From: Succinivibrionaceae bacterium UBA3769
GTDB taxonomy: Bacteria; Pseudomonadota; Gammaproteobacteria; Enterobacterales; Succinivibrionaceae
Length of the DNA: 11,972 nucleotides
Assembly: GCA_002372325.1 (NCBI GenBank)
Contig: DFFT01000053.1
Span: 1 to 11,972, forward strand
Direction of reading: 5' to 3'
The position numbers were made by a program, and so were the translations under genes. Below are positions 1-6,313 of the stretch, piece after piece. The stretch's first letter is position 1, and each line of letters begins with the position of its first letter. The notes beneath the pieces are model-generated. The model ran no database searches and was not told the origin of the DNA. It worked only from the letters and a program-made list of their open reading frames with translations.

Positions 1-126
1 TTAGCGACCAGGCCTATGAGATACTAAAGTTACTTGGCGAAAGATACCAAAAAACATATGGTGCGTAATTTTAAGTTGTCGTTTTTTTAGAGGTGGAAAT
101 ACCCCGTTTTTAACTGCGAAATGTAA
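1..126 (+). mobile_element. Possible 3' end of an insertion sequence (unproven)
   Basis: This AT-rich stretch abuts the broken copy of the tape measure 5' end at base 127 and shares nothing visible with phage sequence. On the + strand an open frame runs in from the left edge to a TAA at 66-68, ending in residues ILKLLGERYQKTYGA. That looks like the C-terminus of a transposase, followed by about 58 bp of non-coding DNA before the junction. An IS inserted into the tape measure copy would explain the abrupt break. No terminal repeat or target duplication can be verified because the other end lies outside the window. It could equally be a deletion junction with host DNA. Confidence 0.3.
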
Positions 127-186
127 GCTCAAAGCATCCGTCAGAGCGGAGGTGTCGGCGGAAAGCCTGATGGTGCTGTCGTTCAT
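127..186 (-). pseudogene. Truncated second copy of the tape measure gene 5' end
   Basis: The ATG at 186-184 (minus strand) opens a frame whose first 20 codons, MNDSTIRLSADTSALTDALS, are identical in protein sequence to the start of the intact tape measure gene at 3587. The nucleotide sequence differs at a single silent position here. The upstream GGAG ribosome binding site and terminator are also duplicated. After the serine codon the similarity stops abruptly and the frame runs into unrelated AT-rich DNA, giving a meaningless 40-residue tail. It is a remnant of a second phage copy, not a functional gene. Confidence 0.85.
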
Positions 187-200
187 TTTGGTCTCCATAA

Positions 201-235
201 AAATAAAAAAGGATCTCGCGGTGAGATCCCTTGAA
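201..235 (-). terminator. Rho-independent terminator after the ATPase gene
   Basis: On the minus strand GGATCTC (229-223) pairs with GAGATCC (217-211) around a 5-base loop, followed by TTTTTTATTT. It lies 28-34 bases after the stop codon of the leftward AAA-ATPase gene and should end its transcript. The same stem recurs at 2240-2257 and 3543-3562. Confidence 0.85.
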
Positions 236-262
236 TGTAAGTGTTAGCTTTAATTGGAGTGT

Positions 263-1924
263 TTAATCGAGTTTTTCGATCAGACACTGATGATCCTTGG
301 TTTCAGTGCTGTAATTTATCCCAACCAGAATGATGTTCCTGTATTGTTTGATATAACGTTTAAAGTATTCCTTTGTTTTAATTTGCTTAATGGCCTCTTC
401 GGCGGAATCGTCATACTTAAACTCAATCAGAATAAGCGGCTGCTTCCTCGTTATTGGCTCATACACTAAATCAGCACGGCCCTTACCTGCCTGATCTTCC
501 CGATGATAGCTGTAATCATCAAGAGTTGACCATAAAAGCCCGGTCATCACGCAGTACGTAAGAGATTCTTCATCGTTGTAATCGAGAAGAGATACTGCTG
601 AGGAATTGTGGATTTCCTGAATAATTGCAGCTACGGTTGCTCCGTCAAGTTCTTTGATGGCTTTGAGCAGGTTTTCTGAACGTTTGATGGTTTCCATTCG
701 TTCATACCAGTTCTGCTCTCTGACAATATCCATCAGCACTGCTTTGATTTCAGCATTCGGAACATAGGCAACTTTACGATATTTATTTTTGGTTTCTGAA
801 CATCCAAGGTAACCGAGGCATACCAGAAGACTGAATACATCATTTTTATCTTTTATGGTTACCATATCATTCTGGAAATTGGCACAGCTGAAAGTAACTT
901 CATCACCTTCGATTAAATTGATGATGTCTTCCTTTATGCCGTCAAAATCCATATTGATCAAACGTACAAATTCCTCATTGGACGAAGTTCCGCTCCAGTA
1001 ACTGATACATTCATTTCTAGTTACTGCCTTACACACTGAGTTAGGGTTGTAAATATCCACACCTTTGATTTTATAACCCTCGTACCAGCTCTTTAAATCA
1101 TGATGTGAAACTTTACAGTTAGGTGATTTTACAATATTGGCTACCTCATCTTCCGTAAAACCGAAGTAAGCAGCATAGTCACCAGGAGAAAGCATGTTAT
1201 ATTCATCAAAGCCATTGAGTGCAGACTGAGAGTTATATTTTTTGATGGGGAGAATACCTGTAAGGTATGCAAGGGCGAAACAATCCTGCCCACCATCGGC
1301 CTTAAACAAATTTTTTAACAGTTTAATGAATTTTTTCTGTAAGGTTTCATCGTTACAATATTCCCGATATACCAAATCCCATTCATCCATAATAAAAATG
1401 AATTTGGTATTCAAATCCTGAGTAATCGCAAGTAAAGTTTCCAAAAGTCCTGTGTTTTCAATCTGATGTTTTTCGAGACACCCTGCAAATTTACTGCTTG
1501 ATTTTAATTCTTTAATTATTGAATACTCGAAAAAGTCAACCAGATCATTAACACCATCTACCTTCTGTTTTTTGTTGGAATAACCATCAAACAATCCGTC
1601 AATGGTATTCATATCAATATAAATGACATCGTATTTGTTGAGGTGTTTTTCGTAACTATCTTTAAATTCATTGTTCGTTATTTTTAGATTATCAAAAATC
1701 TTTTGACCGGCATATCCTTTGGAATAGTAAGCTGACAGCATATGAGCTGTTACGGTTTTGCCAAATCTGCGGGGACGGGTTACAGCCAAAAGCTTTCCAT
1801 CAGTGTTAAAAAGCGCATTGGTTTTTTCAATAAAATCAGTTTTATCAACAAACACTCTGGTATCTCTGGCTTTAACCAGATTAATAAAGCTGTTATCCTT
1901 GTCAGGATTCAGAATGCTTCCCAT
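263..1924 (-). CDS. AAA-ATPase-like protein with C-terminal PD-(D/E)XK nuclease-like domain
   Basis: The product has 553 residues from the chosen ATG at 1924, which follows a strong GGGGGAGG ribosome binding site; an in-frame ATG 30 bases further upstream lies almost on the predicted transcription start and is unlikely. The N-terminal half shows the AAA-ATPase-like signature: Walker A variant RPRRFGKT (residues 50-57) and Walker B FIFIMDEWD (175-183). The C-terminus carries GRADL followed by ILIEFK, the D485...E501-x-K503 core of a PD-(D/E)XK nuclease fold. This matches the AAA-ATPase-like/DUF1703 two-domain family, common and often multi-copy in gut bacteria; its biological role is not established. 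Both catalytic centres look intact. The gene is AT-rich, unlike the phage genes, has its own promoter and terminator, and sits among phage fragments, so I infer a mobile cargo gene, possibly for defence or exclusion. Confidence 0.9.
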   Translation of the reverse strand: MGSILNPDKDNSFINLVKARDTRVFVDKTDFIEKTNALFNTDGKLLAVTRPRRFGKTVTAHMLSAYYSKGYAGQKIFDNLKITNNEFKDSYEKHLNKYDVIYIDMNTIDGLFDGYSNKKQKVDGVNDLVDFFEYSIIKELKSSSKFAGCLEKHQIENTGLLETLLAITQDLNTKFIFIMDEWDLVYREYCNDETLQKKFIKLLKNLFKADGGQDCFALAYLTGILPIKKYNSQSALNGFDEYNMLSPGDYAAYFGFTEDEVANIVKSPNCKVSHHDLKSWYEGYKIKGVDIYNPNSVCKAVTRNECISYWSGTSSNEEFVRLINMDFDGIKEDIINLIEGDEVTFSCANFQNDMVTIKDKNDVFSLLVCLGYLGCSETKNKYRKVAYVPNAEIKAVLMDIVREQNWYERMETIKRSENLLKAIKELDGATVAAIIQEIHNSSAVSLLDYNDEESLTYCVMTGLLWSTLDDYSYHREDQAGKGRADLVYEPITRKQPLILIEFKYDDSAEEAIKQIKTKEYFKRYIKQYRNIILVGINYSTETKDHQCLIEKLD

Positions 1925-1962
1925 GACTGTAACCTCCCCCAAACTCAACATCATCAGATGTC

Positions 1963-1971
1963 ATTTTATCA
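1963..1971 (-). promoter_or_regulatory. Extended -10 promoter candidate for the ATPase gene
   Basis: The minus strand reads TGATAAAAT, an extended -10 element (TGnTAAAAT), with no good -35 hexamer at the usual distance. Transcription would begin near 1956, leaving a leader of about 32 bases that includes the GGGGGAGG site and supports the ATG at 1924. A second, weaker candidate, TTGAAT-16 bases-TTAAAT, lies further upstream. Confidence 0.5.
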
Positions 1972-2119
1972 CAGCGCCGAATTTTTATCCGTGATACAGG
2001 ATGGAACTTCCTGTGAACAATTAGACGTACTGTTCATATGTCAGTAATTTAACTAGTATCGGTAAATAATTCAACTGTTATCTTATGCTTAATCTGTGGA
2101 TATGTCATTCATCAAAATG

Positions 2120-2230
2120 CTACCGTTTACTCATCATCCGTTTAAACTTTTCAACCACTCTGGCACAATCGCAATCCGTCATTCCGGCTTTGTACCTCTC
2201 CTTCGGATGAGCCTCGTAGTATTCCTCCTG
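2120..2230 (-). pseudogene. 3'-end fragment of a phage gene, copy A
   Basis: The minus strand encodes QEEYYEAHPKERYKAG, continuing to EKFKRMMSKR and a TAG at 2122-2120. The fragment starts abruptly beside the terminator hairpin at 2240-2257 and has no start of its own. It is homologous to the fragment at 3221-3382 and ends in the same FKRMM motif. In this copy the frame is open to its natural stop. The family is not identified. Because both copies sit just before cargo that leads to a tape measure start, the gene immediately upstream of the tape measure (a tail assembly chaperone in most siphoviruses) is the best guess, by position only. Confidence 0.6.
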
Positions 2231-2231
2231 A
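2130..2231. repeat. Direct repeat, copy A (phage gene 3' end)
   Basis: This 102 bp segment aligns without gaps to 3225-3326, with 81 of 102 bases identical by hand count. Identity is complete in the outer 20 and 21 bases and lower in the middle, where many changes are coding. It marks a duplicated 3' end of one phage gene flanking the reductase cassette. Confidence 0.85.
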
Positions 2232-2257
2232 AAAGAAAAGGATCTCATAAGAGATCC
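2231..2257 (-). terminator. Hairpin terminator after the aldo/keto reductase gene
   Basis: On the minus strand GGATCTC (2257-2251), a 4-base loop and GAGATCC (2246-2240) are followed by TTTTCTTTT. It lies 28 bases after the reductase stop codon. The stem sequence is the same as in the other two terminators although the loops differ. The duplicated phage gene fragment starts directly after the T-rich run. Confidence 0.75.
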
Positions 2258-2284
2258 TTGGTTGAAAAATACGGAATGACTGTG

Positions 2285-3139
2285 TTAATCCTCAATCGGA
2301 TAATTTTTCAGAAGCCACTCACCGTTACCAGGATTATCAGGATTGTAGGTCGGTTTGTTTGTGTCCAACGCCCGTACAGAGTTCATCTCATCATCTGTAA
2401 GCCTAAAATCAAAAATATCCAGATTTGATCTGATGCGTTCAGGATTTACTGATTTTGGTAAAACTATCATTCCATCCTGTACTTCAAATCGTAATATTAC
2501 CTGACCTGCATTTTTATTGTATTTTTCTGCTATCTTCTGAATTGCTTTATCGGTAAGCAGATCCTTGTTTCCCTGTCCCAGAGGCCCCCAGCATTCAACC
2601 TTTACGCTATGTTTATCCATAATACTTCTGACATCTTTTTGCTGAGCAAAAGGATTACATTCGATCTGATTCACAGACGGCATGGTTTCAAACTTGGAAA
2701 CAACATCTTCCCATATTTTAGGCGTAACATTGCTAACACCAATGGATCTGATTTTTCCATCGGCTTTCGCCTCTTCCATTGCTTTCCACGCACCAATTAC
2801 ATCTCCGTATGGCTGATGGATTAAATATAAATCCATGTAGTCCATACCCAGCTTTTTCAGAGAGCGCTCAATACCGACTTTTGCACGTTCATAACCGAAA
2901 TGAGATAGCCACAATTTTGAAGTGATAAAAATTTCTTCTCTAGGAATACCGCTATCACGCACGGCATTGCCCACTTCCTCTTCATTAAAATAAGCAGTAG
3001 CCGTATCAATGTGCCGATAGCCTATTTCCAATGCGTTACGAACTGCACGATAAGTACTTCCATCAGCAGGGATAAGAAAAGTACCAAAACCCACTGAAGG
3101 AATTATTACACCGTCATTCAATGTAAAAGTCTGATTCAT
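2285..3139 (-). CDS. Aldo/keto reductase (NADPH-dependent carbonyl reductase family)
   Basis: The product of 284 residues is a full-length aldo/keto reductase, a cytosolic (alpha/beta)8-barrel enzyme that reduces aldehydes or ketones with NAD(P)H. The catalytic tetrad is visible and complete: D45 and Y50 in HIDTATAYFNEEEVG, K75 in ITSKLW and H108 in YLIHQPYG. The cofactor-phosphate loop LPKSVNPERIRSN (residues 227-239) is present. It most resembles the 2,5-diketo-gluconate reductase / YtbE-like branch of small reductases; the substrate cannot be read from sequence. The start at 3139 follows GGGAG by five bases; an in-frame ATG at 3166 falls at the predicted transcription start and is rejected. 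It is transcribed alone from its own promoter and ends in its own terminator. A metabolic enzyme between phage fragments suggests moron-type cargo or host DNA captured in a rearrangement. Confidence 0.93.
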   Translation of the reverse strand: MNQTFTLNDGVIIPSVGFGTFLIPADGSTYRAVRNALEIGYRHIDTATAYFNEEEVGNAVRDSGIPREEIFITSKLWLSHFGYERAKVGIERSLKKLGMDYMDLYLIHQPYGDVIGAWKAMEEAKADGKIRSIGVSNVTPKIWEDVVSKFETMPSVNQIECNPFAQQKDVRSIMDKHSVKVECWGPLGQGNKDLLTDKAIQKIAEKYNKNAGQVILRFEVQDGMIVLPKSVNPERIRSNLDIFDFRLTDDEMNSVRALDTNKPTYNPDNPGNGEWLLKNYPIED

Positions 3140-3172
3140 AAAGTCTCCCTCATAAGTCCACGTCAATTTTTC

Positions 3173-3181
3173 ATTGTAACA
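3173..3181 (-). promoter_or_regulatory. Extended -10 promoter candidate for the reductase gene
   Basis: The minus strand reads TGTTACAAT, an extended -10 element, within an AT-rich stretch rich in T on the -35 side. Initiation near 3166 would give a leader of about 27 bases including the GGGAG site. This is the same promoter style as that of the ATPase gene. Confidence 0.5.
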
Positions 3182-3220
3182 GAAACGTTAAAGGCAAAAA
3201 ATTCACTTAATCACAATTCG

Positions 3221-3382
3221 TTATCTCATCATCCGTTTAAACTTCTCGATCTCGCCGGCGCATTCGCTTTACGTCATACCGCTCCGGTACCTTTCGTGCG
3301 GATGCGCCTCGTAGTATTCCTCCTGATACACCGCCGCCCAGTAGTTAAACTCGGTGACGGGGTATTCCAGAACCGGCTGAAA
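3221..3382 (-). pseudogene. 3'-end fragment of the same phage gene, copy B, with a premature stop
   Basis: The minus strand encodes PVLEYPVTEFNYWAAVY, then QEEYYEAHPHERYRSGMT, an in-frame TAA at 3271-3269, and further on EKFKRMMR with the terminal TAA at 3223-3221. It extends about 17 codons further upstream than copy A and then joins, head to head, a restriction-gene fragment at about 3383. A stop also closes the frame upstream. The premature stop shows decay. Aromatic and acidic residues around WAAVYQEEYYE recall the C-termini of tail assembly chaperones such as DUF4035, but this is too weak for a firm call. Confidence 0.6.
3225..3326. repeat. Direct repeat, copy B (phage gene 3' end)
   Basis: This is the partner of 2130-2231, same length and orientation, about 79% identical. 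The pair brackets the reductase gene, its promoter and its terminator. Confidence 0.85.
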
Positions 3383-3526
3383 AAGCTGAACGGAATCAAT
3401 GCTGTACAGACCTTAAGCCGCTTGACCCGTATCTGTCCGCCTTACGACAAGAAAACCTTTATCTTGGATTTTGCGAATGACTACCAAGATATCGAAAAGG
3501 CTTTTTCAAAATATTACGCATCAACA
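3383..3526 (+). pseudogene. Internal fragment of a type I restriction enzyme R subunit (hsdR)
   Basis: The plus strand encodes about 48 residues beginning KLNGINAVQTLSRLTRICP and continuing to KKTFILDFANDYQDIEKAF and SKYYAST. This is the region around helicase motif VI (QTLSRLNR) of HsdR, the ATP-dependent DNA translocase and endonuclease subunit of type I restriction systems, with the following VLDF...DI..F..YY stretch. HsdR is normally about 1000 residues, so only an internal piece remains. The 5' side meets the oppositely oriented phage fragment, and the frame stops at 3553 inside the terminator hairpin. It has no start and cannot make a working enzyme. It may be the scar of a deleted restriction cassette. 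Confidence 0.75.
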
Positions 3527-3536
3527 ATTCGGCATG

Positions 3537-3646
3537 TTCAAGGGATCTCCTAACCGAGATCCTTTTTTATTTTTACGGAGACCAAAATGAACGACAGCAC
3601 CATCAGGCTTTCTGCCGACACCTCCGCTCTGACGGATGCTTTGAGC
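3537..3646 (+). repeat. Right arm of the ~110 bp inverted repeat
   Basis: This arm holds the terminator, the ribosome binding site and the first 20 codons of the intact tape measure gene. Its inverted partner is 127-235. Recombination between the arms would flip 236-3536 without changing the tape measure protein. Confidence 0.9.
3543..3568 (+). terminator. Rho-independent terminator immediately upstream of the tape measure gene
   Basis: GGATCTC (3543-3549), a 6-base loop and GAGATCC (3556-3562) are followed by six T residues and TATTTTT. It ends the reading from the restriction-gene fragment. Only 18 bases separate the T-run from the tape measure ATG at 3587, which leaves no room for a full promoter, so the tape measure message must come from read-through or antitermination, or from a promoter overlapping the hairpin. 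Confidence 0.85.
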
Positions 3647-6310
3647 AAAGTTGCCGAGGAAATGACGGCCATGAAGGATGCTGTTTCCTCATCGGCTGAG
3701 TCTATGGGGGCAAACCTTGATGCCTCCGCCAAACAGGCAGAAAACGCTGATGCCGCTATGCATGGACTTGATGACGGCGTTAAGACCGTGACGGATTCGA
3801 TTCAGGATCAGACCAGAACCGTAACCGACCTCGGCGCAAAGCAGAGCAAGGCGGCGAAGGAAATCAGCAAAGCTCTGGATACCCAGAACTCGCAGCATAA
3901 GGATGCGAATACCGCTCTCTCCGACCAGAAGAAGATCCTGCGAGAGCAGGAAGCCGAGATCAGGAAGGTAACCAAGGCCGTTGATTCCCAGACCGGGGTG
4001 CTGAAGAAAAACGCCTCCGGCTGGAAGATGCTCCTCTCCGGTTTTGCCGTCAAGTTCGCCTCCGAAACCGTGGACATGTTTAAGAGCATCATTTCCACCG
4101 GACTTGAAGCCTCCCGGGTTTACGAGGACATGTCCGCAAGACTTGCTCCCCTTGTTGGCGACCTCGAAACCGCTCAGAAAACCTTCTGGAGCCTTAACGG
4201 TCTGGAGGATGAAACGGCTACCGCTACCGATAAGCTCGCCAAAGCTTTTGTGGACTTAGGCAACAACGGGCTTACCAACTCCAACGAGCAGCTTAAGACC
4301 TATGCCGTCATCGCCCACGGCACCGGGAGAGACATCAACACCCTGACCGATGCGGTTATCGCATTCTCCCAGGGCTCAACCAAGGCGCTCCGGCAGTTCG
4401 GCATTACCGCCAAGGACAACGGGGACACCATCGCCTTAACCTACAAGGGCTCCACCACCGAGATCGCAAAGAACAGCAAGGCCCTTGACGAGTACCTTTC
4501 CAGTCTCGCCAAAAACAACTTTGACGGCGTGCTGGAGGCCAAGCTCAACACTGTATCTGCCGCCACCGGCAGGCTGGACAATGCCTGGGGCACTTTCTGC
4601 ACCAGACTCATGCAGTCAAACGGCGGGTTCGGCGAGCTCATCATCATGGGCAATGACTTTCTGGCCAATACCCTGAACGGCATCTCCGAGTGGCTTGATG
4701 ATCCGGCGGTTATCGAGTGGTTCCATAATTTTGCCAAAACGGCCAGCGAGACCTTTGAAGGAATACGCACGGCATGGGACGAAACGAAGGACTTTTTCTG
4801 CGACACCCTGGAGCTTATCGGCATTGACATGAAAAGCGGCACCCAAAACTGGAAGCTGTTCTTTTCGCATTTCTTTCAGTTCGCCCAGATCGGCATCCTG
4901 CAGCTAAGCCAGAAGGTGGGAGAGCTCTGGGATAACACCATCGGGGTGCTTAACGCCATCGGGGAAGGTATCGGAAGCTCCCTCTCCGGCGGTGATTTCA
5001 CATCGGCGTACACCAATGCCCGGAATCAGACCAAAAAGGAAGCCGAGGCCAATGCCAAGATCTACGAAGCCACCATTGCCGGCATCGAGAAGGAGATCAC
5101 CGCATCGGAGAACCGCATTGCCGCTGAACGGAAGCGCATCGCCGAGAAGTACCGAAACTCCCATGTGGGAGAAGGCACTCAGTCTGATGAAGGCGTAAAG
5201 ATCGGCGCAAATAAGAATTCCGGCAAGGGCAAAAGCGGTGGCGGGACACACTCCAAAGCGGCAGAAGCAAGAGACACCTGGACTCCATATTATGAGGAGA
5301 TCCTGGAACTCGCCATGAAGTCCGGGAGCGATCTTGAAAAGATGGAGCGCGAACACGCCAAAAAGCTTCAGGAGCTTAATGTCGTCATTTCCGAGAACGC
5401 CTGTATTTCTGAAATCGAGAAGAACAATGCCCTCCTCATTATTGAGCAGGACTACCAGACCCAAAGGGCCGCAATCGAGAAGGAGGCGCGGGACTTTCTC
5501 CGTTCTCTCGATCCCGAGGAAGAGGAGTTCCTCCGTCTTCAGGACAGCTGCGGCAAAAAGCTGGAAATGCTGGAGCAGTACCACAATGATCAGCTCATTT
5601 CCGAGGAGGCCTACCTCCAGAGCCGCGTCCGTCTCATGGACAAATACACCGCTGACAGTACATCAGCCAAACAGAAGAAGCAGGCTGATGAAATCAAAAA
5701 GATGACCGAGCCTTACGAGAAAATGGCAGACGCCACCCTGGACATTTCCGATGCCTTTTCAAATCTTACTGCCAGCATGGACGAATCCTCCGGCGCCTAC
5801 CGGGCTCTTTTTGCGGTGCAGAAGAGTTTCGCTGTCGCCAGCGCCACCATGGAGGCGGTAAAGGCATGGATCGGGGCTTTGAATGACCCAACGGCAGTTA
5901 CCTGGCCGCAGAAGCTTGCCAACTATGCCTCCGCCATGGCTACCACCACAGCGGCCATTTCCCAGCTTACCTCTGTGTCCATGCATGACCATGGGGGACA
6001 GCTCAAAGCCGGCGAATGGGGCATTGTGGGGGAGTACGGCCCGGAACTTGTGCAGGGGCCTATGTCCATCACCTCCCGGAAGGAAACCGCCGCTCTGGCC
6101 CGCGCTGCCGTGAGCGGTTCCTCCGGTTACGGTCATAGCGCTCCAGTGGTGGTTAATCTCTATGAGAGCGCCGAGAAAGCCGGAACCGCGGAAACCCGCG
6201 ATGATGACGAAACCAGAATTGTGGACATCTTCGTTTCGGATATCCGCCATGGCGGCTCCATGAGCATGGCCCTTCAGAACACCTTCAACCTTAACCGCAT
6301 GGGGACTTAG
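3587..6310 (+). CDS. Phage tail tape measure protein
   Basis: This 907-residue protein sets tail length and is threaded through the tail tube in siphoviruses. The first 145 residues are rich in Ala, Ser, Gln and Lys and look like long helices or coiled coil. A hydrophobic-amphipathic stretch follows (residues 146-173). Residues 210-350 match the conserved tape measure segment with GTGRDINTLTDAV, a Q/E-FGI motif and WGTF. A charged coiled-coil region covers about 560-720. The C-terminal HDHGGQLKAGEWGIVGEYG (800-818) is the GG...G..G..VGE.GPE signature of the family. The ATG at 3587 follows GGAG by six bases and is the first gene of the rightward tail operon. Its first 20 codons are duplicated inverted at 127-186. 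The length would predict a tail in the lambda size range, by the usual length-to-protein proportionality. Confidence 0.95.
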   Translation: MNDSTIRLSADTSALTDALSKVAEEMTAMKDAVSSSAESMGANLDASAKQAENADAAMHGLDDGVKTVTDSIQDQTRTVTDLGAKQSKAAKEISKALDTQNSQHKDANTALSDQKKILREQEAEIRKVTKAVDSQTGVLKKNASGWKMLLSGFAVKFASETVDMFKSIISTGLEASRVYEDMSARLAPLVGDLETAQKTFWSLNGLEDETATATDKLAKAFVDLGNNGLTNSNEQLKTYAVIAHGTGRDINTLTDAVIAFSQGSTKALRQFGITAKDNGDTIALTYKGSTTEIAKNSKALDEYLSSLAKNNFDGVLEAKLNTVSAATGRLDNAWGTFCTRLMQSNGGFGELIIMGNDFLANTLNGISEWLDDPAVIEWFHNFAKTASETFEGIRTAWDETKDFFCDTLELIGIDMKSGTQNWKLFFSHFFQFAQIGILQLSQKVGELWDNTIGVLNAIGEGIGSSLSGGDFTSAYTNARNQTKKEAEANAKIYEATIAGIEKEITASENRIAAERKRIAEKYRNSHVGEGTQSDEGVKIGANKNSGKGKSGGGTHSKAAEARDTWTPYYEEILELAMKSGSDLEKMEREHAKKLQELNVVISENACISEIEKNNALLIIEQDYQTQRAAIEKEARDFLRSLDPEEEEFLRLQDSCGKKLEMLEQYHNDQLISEEAYLQSRVRLMDKYTADSTSAKQKKQADEIKKMTEPYEKMADATLDISDAFSNLTASMDESSGAYRALFAVQKSFAVASATMEAVKAWIGALNDPTAVTWPQKLANYASAMATTTAAISQLTSVSMHDHGGQLKAGEWGIVGEYGPELVQGPMSITSRKETAALARAAVSGSSGYGHSAPVVVNLYESAEKAGTAETRDDDETRIVDIFVSDIRHGGSMSMALQNTFNLNRMGT

Positions 6311-6313
6311 CCT

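Larger units (their letters stand above)
127..235 (-). repeat. Left arm of a ~110 bp inverted repeat
   Basis: Read on the minus strand, this arm matches the plus strand at 3537-3646. It contains TTCAAGG, a hairpin terminator, the T-run, the GGAG ribosome binding site and 20 codons of the tape measure gene. Differences are confined to the hairpin loop (5 versus 6 bases), one base before the ribosome binding site and one silent codon change. The two arms enclose about 3.3 kb of cargo genes. Confidence 0.9.

Noticed and set aside
1..198. A 65-residue leftward frame beginning with the tape measure start
   Set aside because: Only the first residues are phage-derived; after base 127 the frame reads through unrelated DNA, so it is a broken copy and not a fusion gene.
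3296..3553. A complete 85-residue rightward small gene
   Set aside because: Its first 28 codons are antisense to the phage gene fragment, the middle is an internal hsdR piece and the end lies in the terminator; it has no ribosome binding site and is a patchwork.
4904..5584. Long leftward frame inside the tape measure gene
   Set aside because: It is antisense to a clearly real gene, has no ribosome binding site and its composition reflects the GC-rich codon pattern of the sense strand. The same holds for the leftward frame at 5759-6448.
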